Shown piece after piece: positions 47,582 to 63,460 of a DNA stretch of 64,000 bases. The notes beneath the pieces were generated by a model. It had not been told where the DNA came from. It was given only the letters and a program-made list of their open reading frames with translations, and did no database searches. Source of the stretch: Lingula anatina (taxonomy: Eukaryota > Brachiopoda > Lingulata > Lingulida > Lingulidae); assembly GCF_001039355.2 (NCBI RefSeq), contig NW_019775280.1:24417-88416 (forward strand). Direction: 5' to 3'. Position numbers and translations under genes: made by a program. The first letter of the stretch is position 1, and each line of letters begins with the position of its first letter.

Positions 47582-50500
47582 GGTCTTCCACATGGATTCT
47601 CACCGTATTGTTTTGGATTGCTTGATACATCTCGTTGTAGTCAGCGACGTAAACGATGCCAGACTTAGGGAGGAGGCTTCCCTTCACGCTTGTCCACCTA
47701 GCCATGCATTTTTCGTTTGTAAACCATCCGTCAACAAAACCTGAAATAAAAGGGACATATTTGACAGATTCAGATTAATTTTAACTCAGAATGAGACCAG
47801 GCGGTGTTTAAACTGTTAGATTTTGTCTGCGCAACATTTTACCAAGCTGAGCTATAGCTAGTTGAATATTGTTGTCAGTTTTTCAGTGGCAGATCCAGCT
47901 CCGAAGGTACGAGAACATGCACCGCCATCTTCCCCTTCTCCCTCCCAAAAATAAGTTCAAAAAACAAACAATAAACTAGACTGCAACTGGCTAAAGCCAG
48001 TGGCGGAGGATTCCCCTGCAAAATACGTGTGGAAATGCTCTTGCAAGGTCATGTGAAGGTCATGGGTTTAATTTGATCCCATATTCTGAAAGAGCATCTG
48101 CGAATTGGGGGGAAGGGGTGTCAACAAAACATCACTTTTAGCCCAAGTGAATATGTCACCTTGAAATGTCCAAATGACCTTGAAATTGAAGGTCAAGGTC
48201 AAATTTGACATTTGATTTGGGGGTGTTGGGTATATGTTTGGGGTAGTTTACTATAGCATGTTATCACAAAAAGTCAACATTTCATGGAGAAATTGACAAA
48301 GTCACTATTTCTGTGAAATTACTAATATTTAAAAATCTATATTAAAAAAAACCAATCGGTCAATTGTCAATATTAGTAGTGACTCCACTAGACAGATATC
48401 TAGGGCAACTTTTTACATCATCCTTGTGGCTCTGTGACATCTGGTTTACCCCCTGTCGAGTGTCAACCACCTGGAGCATATTTTGCAATAGGTTGACCTT
48501 GACCTGACCTACTTTCCTAAAATTGGGTCACATGGTATAGAATTATTGTGTGACCTAACCTATGAAAGGATTTGTCAAAATGTTGAAAATTCTAGGAGAT
48601 ATTGCATTTTGAAATTTGCAAAATTTTCACTTTAAAAGGCTCTGTGACCTTAAAAATTAGGTCAAGGTCAATGAAATTAGGTGGACTGGAATAACCTCTT
48701 TATGGGCTATCAGTATGAATTTTTTCATAATTTTAGAAAGTAATTTTTTGACGAAAAATAAGAAGAAGAAGAAGAAGAAGAAGAACAGCAAAAACAATAG
48801 TATTCCCCTATGGGGAATCCTAATAATAATAGTAAGAAGAAGAAGAAGAAGAAGAACAGCAAAAACAATAGTATTTCCCTATGGGGAATCCTAATTAAAC
48901 AATATAAAGCAATTTCCACCTCTGCTCCGTACATACTGGGGTAGTTTCATAGTAAAACTTCATGTATCTTCGTCTATTATTTCTTGTCAGACCATGCGAA
49001 CAATAGCCCCTACCCCCACCCCGCATAATCCTGTTGGTTCTATAAATGATCCGATTCAGAGTCCATATGTCTAACAAACAAAAGGGGCGGATCCAGGATT
49101 ATTTGACGGGGGGGGGGGGGGGGGGGCCCCGGGGTTACAACCCACCCCCCCCCCCCCCNCCCCCCCAAACAAATATCTGCTAGTAGATAATTATGCATTT
49201 TTCACGCCCCTTTCTACACCTTAGTTAAAAACCAACCCCTCTTACAAAGCAAATTTTACATACTGTGTTTTTCCCGTACATCGTCGCACAGTTTCTTAAA
49301 CCTTCCGCTGGCAACTAGCTTCTCAAAGCCGACATTCCAGGCCTTGTTGAAGCCCGAGTCTTTCCTAGTCATCATCCCGGCCCCAGTCGTTGCGCAGCCA
49401 AACCCGTCGGATAGTCTCGTCAAGGTTCCGTTTGAAAGCAAACCAGAGCCACTAGCTACGAACCCGGCATCAACCTATACAGATCACACGGAAGGACGTC
49501 AGTAAAATCGGGGGATTTATCGCATTAAGTGGCAATATACCATGAAGTATCTTAACAGACGTTTTTTAATATTTTATGAAAAACTGGAAAATTTTGAAAT
49601 GATATCCAAAACTGACAAAAATGTCCATTAATGTTTGCTAATCACGTGCCCAACTCCTGTCCTAGCTGCTTCAAAATAATAATAATAATAATAATAATAG
49701 GTCTTCCACATGGATTCTCACCGTATTGTTTTGGATTGCTTGATACATCTCGTTGTAGTCAGCGACGTAAACGATGCCAGACTTAGGGAGGAGGCTTCCC
49801 TTCACGCTTGTCCACCTAGCCATGCATTTTTCGTTTGTAAACCATCCGTCAACAAAACCTGAAATAATATGGACATATTTGACAGATTCAGATGAATTTT
49901 AACTCAGAATGAGACCAGGCGGTGTTTAAACTGTTAGATTTTGTCTGCGCAACATTTTACCAAGCTGAGCTATAGCGAGTTAAATATTGTTGTCAGTTTT
50001 TACGTGGCGGATCCAGCTCCGAAGGTACGAGAACATGCACCGCCATCTTTCCCTTCTCCCTCCCAAAAATAAGTTCAAAAAACAAACAATAAAATAAACA
50101 ATATAAAGCAATTTCCACCTCTGCTCCGTACATAGCTCAGGGTAGTTTCATAGTAAAACTTCATGTATCTTCATCTATTATTTCTTACTTGTCAGACCAT
50201 GCGAACAATAGCCCCTACCCCCACCCCGCATAATCCTGTTGTTTCTATAAATGATCCGATTCAGAGTGCATATGTCTAACAAACAAAAGGGGCGGTTCCA
50301 GGATTATTTGAAGGGGGGGGGGGGGGCACGGATGCAAAGCCGACCCCCCCCCCCTTGGCGTGGGGTTAGGGAGCCGCTTAAGGGCCCCGAAAAATTGGTA
50401 TTTTAAAGGGCGAACAGTGCCATTTGGTACGGTTTAGAACAATGATTCAGCTAGTGATAATTATAATTTCAAGCGGGCATCATTGGTGTGCTTTTTTTTC

Positions 50501-52544
50501 AGCATTCGAAGGGGGGGGGAGGGCAGGACTCTAAATCCGCCCCTGAACAATACTGATAATTTTACCACGAACTGCATCTATTCAGTAACGCCTACCTACC
50601 TATTTTCTTTCCTGTGATATCATTGTGGTTGAAATTCCCGGGGTTTCCGAGTTTGACCCAGAAATATCCAAGCGTTGGTTTGAAGAAAGGTTTCGAGAAG
50701 GCAAATATGTGTTTGCGTTCTACGGTTGCATACCATCCCGTGCATGCATCATACCAGCGACCATGAAGACCTAGAATCATGAATTGTGATTGGCTAATTA
50801 TTAACCATTCTTACTTGCTTTCAAAAATTATTTCTGTGAAACGTTTTTAAGCCCAAGAAAAGCATGATTTCGTTAGCATGAACGATAAACTTAGCAAAAA
50901 AGTTGAAATAAAATCAAGCATTTATGTGGAATTTTTTTTTTTTTTTTTTTTTTGGGGGGGGGGGGGGACAAGTTTTCGCTGCAAATACAGATTATCGTTA
51001 AAACTTTTGGCTACTGCAGACATACATGTAAATTTAACTTGTAAAATGCCCCCATCGTACCCCTCCCTCTCAAGATCTAACAAAGACAGAGAACGTCAAA
51101 AAATATGATATAGGCTCGTATTACAGTGTGCCTACCTCTTCCCCCAAATGAATGCTGCCCAGGCTCTGAAAAATAACAGTTCGAATACTTGTCCCAAACG
51201 ATACGACAGTCCATTCCCGCCTCCGTGCATACTGGAACAGAAAACATGCTTTTAAGCCTCTTTTGCACTGAAGTTGTGACGTCTTACCTTAAAGCCATGC
51301 AATCAGCGCATTGTATATACTTAGTTTTCCTGAAAATTACAACATTTTTCTTCTATTCTCCAAAGTATACCAAATCTATTCGATTAACAAAGTTAAGATC
51401 TATGAAATGTTTTTGCCTTTGGGCTTTTAATTCTTGAGCTTTTTAAAGGAGTGTAGTGAAAATCGGAAATTCATTTACGTACCAGCGTCGATGATGTCCG
51501 TGTAAGCGCCCGCCAAGAAACCGTCGTTGTCACTGAAAATCATAGACTTAAGATATATAAATAGCATAGTAAAACAGTAATGCATGAAGAAATATGTTTA
51601 TAAAAGCAAAGAATTAAAGGTCATAAAATTTAGTTATTATTCATTGAAAAAAAATTAAAATTATGTTTAACACATTAGTAATAGATATTAAACCAATTGT
51701 TATAACTTTTTATCCAATGCTTTTAAAGGCATAAAATATTATCTATATGTATTATGATACTAACAACACGTTGTCATGGAACCTTACATATATCCATAGG
51801 CACCAGAACCGTGCCCAGTAGCCACCAACCAAATACGGTTACTGTCGGCAAGTTTCGTGTTAACATTTGTATTCTGACTTCCACCAACAGACGAGCTTTG
51901 TGCGGCCGGCGCCTGTAAGGTTCTTTGCTTGCCTTGGATCGTAATACTAGGGGAAGATTGTTTTGACAGCGCAAACGCCGCAATGATGATCGCAACCATC
52001 GCAATCAGTCCGCATACCACTGCAGCTATTATCAACACTTTTGGTGCTAGAAAACAAGTTTTTTTATTGACAAAGGAAAAAGGTTCGTTTTTCTATAGAT
52101 CCATAGACTGCTTTTGCTCGATGACTGTCTTTACTCATGTCCTGAATATTAACTGACCGTATCTAAATTTAGATGGAATATAATAGAGTGTAGGTACGCG
52201 GAATTGTTCAGTCGCTGTCACAAAAACAAGGCCGTTACATAAAATAAAAACACGTCTGATTTTAACGCCTCATGTATCAAACGAACTGGGTAGATGCATG
52301 CTACATGTGCACGTACTACGTACTATCACATCACCATATCCCCTACGCGTCCTGTCGTATTAGGGCGAGCACGAGACACATACATAAGAACAACTGGGTA
52401 TTGAGTTATTAAGACTTGAAAACTTATGCAGTACTAGAAAAACTTTACCTTAAATTATACCTGTGAATACCTACATGTACTGGAGGCAGACGTTTCAGTT
52501 GTTAACCCCTTCACGCTGCTTGTCTCTGCCGGCTGAGCCTCCAT
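46755..52544 (-). CDS. membrane-anchored family-3 solute-binding protein B
   Basis: Paralogue of the gene at 34293-39129, on the opposite strand. Exons from 5' to 3': 52481-52544, 51788-52046, 51483-51532, 51136-51231, 50600-50770, 49722-49858, 49264-49474, 46755-46792; 341 residues in phase, ending in TGA. Exon number, phases and most lengths match gene A (50, 96 and 137 bases identical). Exon 1 donor (TCC A|GTACAT) is the weakest call. It has a short N-terminus, a transmembrane helix (LIIAAVVCGLIAMVAIIIAAFAL), a Gln/Ser-rich stalk, then the two-lobed domain with T-x-x-R kept (YATVERKHIFAFSKPF). The position of the amino-binding Asp after VDAGF is Ala. Exons 6 and 7 occur again at 47604-47740 and 47132-47342 in a contig bounded by Ns, almost certainly the other haplotype. 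A literal tandem copy would also stay in frame. Confidence 0.85.
47536..47581. repeat. (AAT)n microsatellite
   Basis: About fifteen units; the matching allele at 49675-49699 has about eight. Confidence 0.9.
47976..48895 (-). mobile_element. Helitron-like element present in one haplotype only
   Basis: 920 bp absent from the matching copy, whose empty site is near 50094. On the - strand the 3' end reads ACTGGCT-TT-AGCCAGT (hairpin), a six-base spacer and CTAG, followed by T. That is the Helitron/Helentron terminus pattern, and there is no target duplication. The 5' portion carries GAA repeats and a duplicated CCCCATAGGGGAA-type segment. The core is rich in TGACCTTGA and AAGGTCA half sites. There is no Rep/helicase, so it is non-autonomous. 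Confidence 0.65.
49083..49158. mobile_element. truncated hAT-type MITE copy at contig end
   Basis: It starts GGGGCGGATCCAGGATTATT and collapses into G and C homopolymers before the N at 49159. The intact allele is 50286-50545. Confidence 0.65.
50286..50545. mobile_element. hAT-type MITE, about 260 bp
   Basis: The left end AGGGGCGGTTCCAGGATTAT and (reverse strand) CAGGGGCGGATTTAG are inverted repeats, with G-run and C-run arms. Internal CCATTTGGTACGGTTTAGAA is shared with 35871-36150. The target duplication is only approximate (AACAAACA and AACAATAC). It lies in intron 5 of solute-binding gene B. Confidence 0.7.
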
Positions 52545-54620
52545 GATCTCAGAGGAACACACAAGCAACAAAAATTACAAACCTCCTTCAGGTATTACAG
52601 GTGGAGCGATCAACGCATCAGTAATCGTAGTAAACACATAAACAGCGAATTCTGTGTCACTAAATAAGACACATTTACACTCTATGTTTTGAGAGCGCAC
52701 GCATTGAGTCGCACAAAATAGTTGTTCACTCAAAAGACACTTCTACGGATTGTATGAAAAGACAAACTTGCTTTCCTCGCGTAGATATAGTTTTGTTTAA
52801 ACTTTTCGGCGTAGTTTGCGGCGTGTTTTTGCGACGTTTAGTGTGTAAACGGGGCTTTCCTGCCACCCTTGCCCGGGATGACCTTGGGAAAAAAAAGTGC
52901 GGTAGGTCACGCATGACAGCAGACGACGACATGTGTCTTTCAAATTTAACAGTGTATACAGGTAGCATGGATCATGATGGATAACGACACACAATGGCCC
53001 AGAAAGTCATTTGAAATTCTATCTACATAGCATTGCGCCCAGAATGATATATGCAAAATTGAGGTGTGAGAAAAAGTATGACATACATATTTGGTGCAAA
53101 AGAAAGTCAACGACTAGTAAAGTCCTCCATTTTCGCGACTGCAAAAATACTCTACGGATATAAAGCTTTATTTTATTTTATTTTATTATTATTATTTTGC
53201 TCTATTATCTACACACGCCCTTGGACAAATAAAACGAAGAGATACAGATACATAATGTTCCTTGCCTAATTTTTTATTCCGTAGGTTCAAACAGCCCAGT
53301 TTCAACGGGAATTAGTATAAGTAATCAAAAACGATATCCTGAGACAAAAATGTGATTAATATTATGCTTCAAACCTTTCCGTATGCAATGGACACAGAAA
53401 TTCTCAATTTAAAAACCCATTTGAAGAAAACAGAAAAATGCAGTTAAAGATATATTCTAAAGGGGTATTATGAGATGCATGTTAATTTTACTTATACATT
53501 TTGTCCTCGACCTCAAGAATGTAAATTTTCACGATGCTTGGTAACGAAGTCTTTACAAATTACTTTCTACAAGAATGCAGTTTCGCCGCGTTTCGTGTTA
53601 GACATTCGCCTGTTCCCCGTCACAATATCGTTTCTCTAATCATGGATGTCACTGACCTAAATTATATTAAAGACTTAAATATTACATATACATCAAACAA
53701 TTTTATGTGATGATCTACGCCAAAAAACGTCAAGTTCTTTTTTTTTTTCTATTTTTAAAAGCCGGGCGACACCGCGAAAGTAGTATAAAGGCATTAATTG
53801 CGTTATTTAAATAAAACATTATAGACATTTTCCATTTTCGGAGGCGTTACACAACATACTGGCTTCCTGACAAGCTGCAAACTTTCTACTTCAATAAATT
53901 AAAACTAGGTAGATTGGAGAATATGAAATCACGCAAATGGTGCCGCGAGCAACAGTAAAATTTAGTCCGTTTATGTTTTTGTGTAAGAACAGATGTATCT
54001 TCAAGTAGTAATTATTTTTTTCAGTGATTTAAGTTACTAGACTAATGTAAGTAAAATTCCATTTGGACAAAAAAATTCCTCCTCTGGCTTATTTTAAATA
54101 AAATTAATGTGTTAAATAGACCTATATATTGAAAATCAATGCTAACTCGCGTTGACTCTCTTTAACAAAGTTATTAGCATGTTTATGCCGTTCCCAATTA
54201 AGGTTCAAGTAATCTTGTCATGTATGGTACAGACCAACATTTAAATTTTTTATACTTGAATCACTGAATGTATCTTGAACTGAATTAAGCACTCGAACAC
54301 CAAATTTGTAGTGTAAGACAAACTTCAGATCAAGGACTCTTTGTAAGAATGGGTCTTAGATGGACTTTTTTCGCAGCAGTAAACATGGGAAATCACTATT
54401 CTCTGACCACAGAGTCTGCTAGAAATCTGTTACTTTAATTTAGATGCCCTTGATATCAAAAGCAGGAGGACACTGTAGGCAGAACATATCCAACGCAACT
54501 CGACACAACCACACAAACCTCACATACACATGTCCAACATCTATTGTAAAATTACCATAGTCTATGGTTTGCTGATATTTCTGTGAAAGAGCAAAAAAAT
54601 TCAACTTGACACTCCTGCTC

Positions 54621-54655
<35 letters not shown>

Positions 54656-56326
54656 CAACACACACACCTCAGTAAAACTCTGGATTCAACAGTGGTAAAT
54701 CGTTTCTTTACTATTTATATTTGACGAATTAAAGTAAGTATAACAATGACAGTTCATATAAATAACCAAGCTCTCTTTATTTTAAAGGTACATACGAACC
54801 GAGCATTGGTGAAGCGTGATTTCCAAGTAAGACATGTAAACCACTTCTACTAGTTTATATGACTCAAATAAATTCAACATGCCAAGGGATAAACTGAATA
54901 GATCACTCAATCAGCCATATAAGAACTTTGGACTGCTCCTTTTTTTAATTTTTGGTCGAAAATTAAACCTACTTTCGTGACCTACTTTTCTGCCCAATTG
55001 ACATACAGCATAAAATGCTACAAGAAAAATCCATTCAAACATCATTTTCGGGTAAAATTAAACAATGCCTTTTAGTAATTCTTTTAGTTATACTACTTGA
55101 AACTATATGCTGGCATTTGGTTGGTTTTTGTGACAAAAAATTGACTTTGTATGCACCTTTAAAAAGAAAAAAACTGTCTCTATTTCAACTTATAATATCC
55201 TTTTCAAATACAAGAAAATTGTACATTCAACGGTGCATAAACATATATTTTTTCAACTCTTTTCTTTAAAAATATCACTTGGTTGAAAGGTTGACTGTTC
55301 ATATCTAAAAACAAACCAACAAACCAATTTACACATATTTTAGTTATTTAATTATTTTAACATATTTTAATAAATTATATGGCACAAAATATCTCTCAGT
55401 GTTTACTTTAGCAACGGCTCTTCCAACATCATTGGTAAATGTATCCCACAAAACCAAATTATCAAAGAAAACCAACTGTGTAAAGTCTGGTCATGCCGTC
55501 TCACTGGTACTTCACTGAGAAACTGACAACATTTAGAAAATAAAAGTTCACCAAGAATGTGTGTGGCAGTCACTTGCCCTCATTAAAATTCCTTGAAACA
55601 AAAAATGAAATATTTAATAAATAAATACTCCAACGAATACTGTCAATGACATTCATGCCGGAGGCCCGGAGCAGCACTACAACATGCATGCTTTGAACAG
55701 GAAGCTTTTCTCTTTCAGATTTAGGTATCAATATGTTATTCAAATCCATAAACTTTTAAGAGCATTAAAACTGGGGTTACGTATACACAGAAGTGACACT
55801 TCACAAAGATCAGGCGAAAAGGCATCTTAACACTACACAGCCGAAGTGCTTTTCTAGCATATGTATTGAAAGAATCAAATTACTAACCTTGCATATTCTG
55901 AGTTGCTTTAAAATAATAACCTGTAACCTGAGCATCATCTTTGGTCATGCAGACAACATACTAGAGACAGTTAGTAGTTACTTGTTCATATACCATATGT
56001 ATCTTTAATATCTTTATCTAACACTTACTTTGAAGTCATTCTAAAATGAAGCACATGTTTTATTATGTATCTCTTACCCTCTGGTATTTGTAGGTTCCAG
56101 TGTATACTTTGGTATGAACCTGTACTGGCACTATCCATACATTAACCTAATGGTATAATAAATATAATAAGTTTAAGACTGCAAACAATTAAGGTCAATG
56201 TCACAGAAAACCCAGTGACCAGATACCTGAACTGCTGTACCAAAGTTCATCAATGGTTTCAAACTTAACACATTATATATCAGGATCCTGATCCATCTGG
56301 TAGATTTTCTGTAGAACCAAGATTAT
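52545..56326. other. intergenic region between divergent and convergent genes
   Basis: No exon can be supported. Upstream of solute-binding gene B (above 52544) must lie its promoter, but no clear TATA box was picked out. There is a run of more than 30 C at about 54622-54652. Several AT-rich open frames (for example 55015-55269) look random. Confidence 0.4.
54622..54652. repeat. poly(C) run
   Basis: More than 30 consecutive C bases, capable of i-motif or G-quadruplex structure on the two strands and prone to sequencing error. Confidence 0.85.
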
Positions 56327-57154
56327 TTAAGGTAAACTTTTGCGTATGTGTTCCTCCCCCTTTTTCTCCTCATTCCCCTCTTTGCTATAGTAAGTGACAT
56401 ATGAGTAGTAGCAGTCATAAAGCAGAGATATCGTGTTGTCGTAGATCACCCTGAACTTTGTTGGCAAGAATTTAAAGTTAACGAACTGTGCCACAGGCCA
56501 CACAAGCATATCCACCACAAACAGATGGGTCCCTTTCCAATACAACTCATCTTTGATCTTCAACAAACTGTGGCCACTGAACAAGCCGAAGCTGAGGAAA
56601 AAGAGGGTAATGCAGACTGGAGAGAACAGTATCTGATCACAGAGAATTTTCTTCACTAGAACCGAAAGAGTTTTTCCAGGAAACCATTTGTCCAAGTACA
56701 GGTACCAGTAATGGCAGGCAGGACCTATGGTTATGCCAGTCAAGGAAAGTTTCAACGTTCGTGCCTTGTCCCACTGTTTGTGAGTACCTTTTTTGATCTG
56801 ATAAATCTGCTGCATGTAGTCTCCAGCCCCAGAGAGGGACACCGTCACTGTGGTATTGGTCAGCAACAGGTACTTGCCAAATGTTTTCTGTGATACGTTC
56901 TGCACAAATGCCTTTGTGCTTGTCACGACTCTTTGTCGTTTAATAGCAAGATTTTGGAAGATATTATCCATCAATGTCTTTTTGTGGTTCTGAGACAGTG
57001 GATCCAGTTTCATGATCACTTTAGGTTTCCGGCCAGTGAGTCTCTGAGTTGGTTTGTAATTTATGAAAGTTGGCAGTTTGTTTGGAAGGGGCATCACCTT
57101 CTGGCGGGTAACTTTCTCCTTCACTTTGGTGAGTTCCTTTGCAAATCGATTCAT
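56327..57154 (-). CDS. MPV17L2: MPV17/PMP22 family protein, MPV17L2-like
   Basis: One coding exon, 275 residues, preceded on the same strand by an acceptor (CTATTTTCAG then CCATG), so the first Met is MNRFAKEL and the more upstream in-frame Met is intronic. The family is mitochondrial inner-membrane with four helices; MPV17L2 in vertebrates supports mitoribosome assembly. Signatures: LLLTNTT...GAGDYMQQ, GPACHYWYLYLDKWFPG, KKILCDQILFSPV, and VWPVAQFVNFKFLPTKFRVIYDN, in that order over residues about 105-260. The N-terminal 95 residues are long and Lys/Arg-rich compared with the roughly 206-residue human protein and may include the mitochondrial targeting region. A 5' untranslated exon ends at about 57376 (donor CAG|GTAAGG). 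The next gene starts in the opposite direction. Confidence 0.88.
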   Translation of the reverse strand: MNRFAKELTKVKEKVTRQKVMPLPNKLPTFINYKPTQRLTGRKPKVIMKLDPLSQNHKKTLMDNIFQNLAIKRQRVVTSTKAFVQNVSQKTFGKYLLLTNTTVTVSLSGAGDYMQQIYQIKKGTHKQWDKARTLKLSLTGITIGPACHYWYLYLDKWFPGKTLSVLVKKILCDQILFSPVCITLFFLSFGLFSGHSLLKIKDELYWKGTHLFVVDMLVWPVAQFVNFKFLPTKFRVIYDNTISLLYDCYYSYVTYYSKEGNEEKKGEEHIRKSLP

Positions 57155-57375
57155 GGCTGAAAATAGATTGAAAAAAATTAAAGCCAAGACATAAAACAGT
57201 CATCAAAAAAACTGTGAGCCAAGTATCAATAGTACTACGTAGTAGTGCACGACTTATGTTCATAACATGCCTTCGTCGACGTTATAACATTAGTTACACA
57301 ACGGTGTTTCGTAATTCTGCCGCAGTGCTATTATAAACAACAAGTTAGAAAGTTCCAAGGGAGTATTTCCCTTAC

Positions 57376-57440
57376 CTGAAAAGCACCATCCGTACTTTCA
57401 CAGCTATGTAATTTCCACTGCAACTTCTGGAACTATTTGG
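57376..57440 (-). other. 5' untranslated exon of the MPV17L2-like gene
   Basis: A strong donor on the - strand (TTTTCAG|GTAAGG) lies upstream of the acceptor that precedes the start codon. The 5' limit of this exon is a guess. Confidence 0.5.
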
Positions 57441-57599
57441 ATAAGTAAAAAAAGAGGAAAGTTAGCTGCCGAAGGTGTCTGTGTCCTTCGGGGGTCACGT
57501 TTTCAGTCACCAGCATCAGATATGTTCCGCAGAAACCTATTCTTTAAAGTTATGAAATTAATTTTACCTGAATTATTCAATTAGATTAAACTTTTTTCT

Positions 57600-57730
57600 A
57601 CTTACTAAATTTTTGGTGGTTAAAACTAAAAATAAATTGGTATTTTCTTCATGTTTTGATAAAAGTGCGGGACTAGTCTGAAGCAACTGTCCGCCATATT
57701 GCACGTGTGTGAAGTGCAAACTTTTCAAGC
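57600..57730. promoter_or_regulatory. possible shared divergent promoter
   Basis: This lies between the - strand MPV17L2-like leader exon and the + strand hnRNP gene. CCGCCATATT (YY1-like) at 57691-57700 and an E-box CACGTG at 57702-57707 sit together. No TATA box is seen, as expected for housekeeping genes. Confidence 0.35.
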
Positions 57731-58769
57731 AAGGTTGGTTGCATTCAGGCATGTTTTAAAATAATGTCATTCATAGTCAGCATTCATCTGAATTTTTAGG
57801 CTTGATTACAGTAATTTGCTTAAGTTTAATTTTTTGTAAGTTCGTTTTGCATGCTGCGTGTGTACGTCTACTTTGTCTAAACAAAGGCATATAAGCGATT
57901 TTCCATTTCGTGTACATGTAATCTGTATGTACTATGACTATGATGTTGCAGAATTTTACTAGAAACGAACTATTTTATGATGTTAAAATTTTGACGAGCT
58001 GTTGCTTTTTGTGTAACCTGAACAACAGATTCCAAGTTGAATGACGCTCTCGATTGCGAAAGATATTAAGTCTCAGTTAACACAACACGATCTGTTTTCT
58101 ACATCAGTCATTTAGTTTGATTATGAAATTCGATTAAGCAGTTCAGTAGATATATAATAGACCGATATATTGACAGAGGAGGGTGGCACACAGCTTGTAT
58201 TTATGCATGGGATAGACGGAGAATAGGAGACACAATCGAGGGTTATAGATCTATATATATAGGTATATCAGAAAAAATTCAAACTGATCAGAAAAATATA
58301 ATATTTATATCTTCTTAAAGGTAATGCAAAACAGATTGCAATTCTTTTGAAATTTTTAAAATAATCCTACAAGTAACAAAGATATTGAAGTTTTTTTAAC
58401 TGCTATATTACACCCAGTGTCCTAACTTTTCAGCCAAAAACCTCTGACCACTGACCAGCTAGCGCATCATATTAACTATACTTCTCATCATTCAATTTTC
58501 ATGTTTTTTTTTCATTAGATTGCAAATTACCTGAGCTTATAAATGGTATAAATTACACATTGCTAAAAGAGAGATTTGAAAGGGATGTCATATGTGCGAC
58601 CTGTGATCAGGCCAGTCACAGTTTTGCCAGCACTGCAGTGGTTACTGTAGCGCCCCTGGTGCATTGTGATATACCTATTATAGATTGCATTAATTCTGAA
58701 AAAATAATTTGATATTCCTCCTTATTATGACTTTCTGAACACAAATATGCTCTTCTTTAGGAAACTTGG

Positions 58770-58830
<61 letters not shown>

Positions 58831-59229
58831 AAATTCTTCTGGAATATCCCAAGTGCATTATGTCTGATAATTGCCTAAATGCAGTACTATATTCCAATCA
58901 TTATATGCATATTATAATATCTAAAATGCCTGATTGTCAATATTGTAACTTGTTACTTCATACTCATTATATAATAAATAATAATAATAATGTTCATTTG
59001 CAACCAAAATACCAGTAGCCAGATTGTACAACTATATAAATTGTTATATTCACTTGATAAGAATAAGATAAATAAAATTGATAAATTAAATTAGTGAAAA
59101 ATATAAACTATTGTATTGACTAATAAATCATACATTGTCCAAACTGTTTCCGTTGTCTAAAGACAGTAAATATACATCACCTTATATTACCTGTATCACC
59201 TGTTGATGATGGCATACCTTTTGCTTCAG
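57731..59229. other. 5' intron of hnRNP-type gene or intergenic
   Basis: No coding exon. Holds the (CT)n tract. The acceptor at about 59229 (TTGCTTCAG) shows that a leader exon must lie upstream, probably near 57.7 kb. Confidence 0.4.
58772..58828. repeat. (CT)n microsatellite
   Basis: About 28 CT units. Confidence 0.95.
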
Positions 59230-59249
59230 GAATACCTGTGGTATGCTAG

Positions 59250-63195
<3,946 letters not shown>

Positions 63196-63460
63196 GTTTG
63201 TGTATTTTTATATTTCTCATTTAGAGCAGTTCACATGAATTTGATGTTTAAAAAAAGAATTTCAAAGTACCTTGTTAGTTTAGAACAGTTTCATTAGCTA
63301 TGTTATTATAATAGACTTGTGAAGATTCTTTTGTCTATAGCTATTTATATTAGTTTGATCTTACCATCCAATATTTCATCTGCTTGCAGTCAGATTTCAT
63401 CAGGGAATGAGGTTGTGACAGGTATGACAACCTGTCACCCCCTCTGGTGTGCTATTTGGN

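Larger units (their letters stand above)
47012..49158. repeat. redundant haplotype contig with second copies of exons 6 and 7
   Basis: Bounded by Ns at 47011 and 49159. 47028-47975 matches 49167-50094, and 48896-49110 matches 50095-50310. Differences are a few bases, different (AAT)n lengths and a 920-bp insertion present only here. Both Ns sit in C-rich runs belonging to the hAT-type MITE family. Confidence 0.8.

Noticed and set aside
34293-52544. Solute-binding genes as bacterial contamination or a recent bacterial transfer
   Set aside because: Both have seven spliceosomal introns with shared phases, a eukaryote-style anchor and AT-rich introns bearing local transposons. Any transfer would be ancient.
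57155-57187. Upstream in-frame Met (MALIFFNLFSA) as start of the MPV17L2-like protein
   Set aside because: An acceptor lies between it and MNRFAKEL, so these residues are intron.
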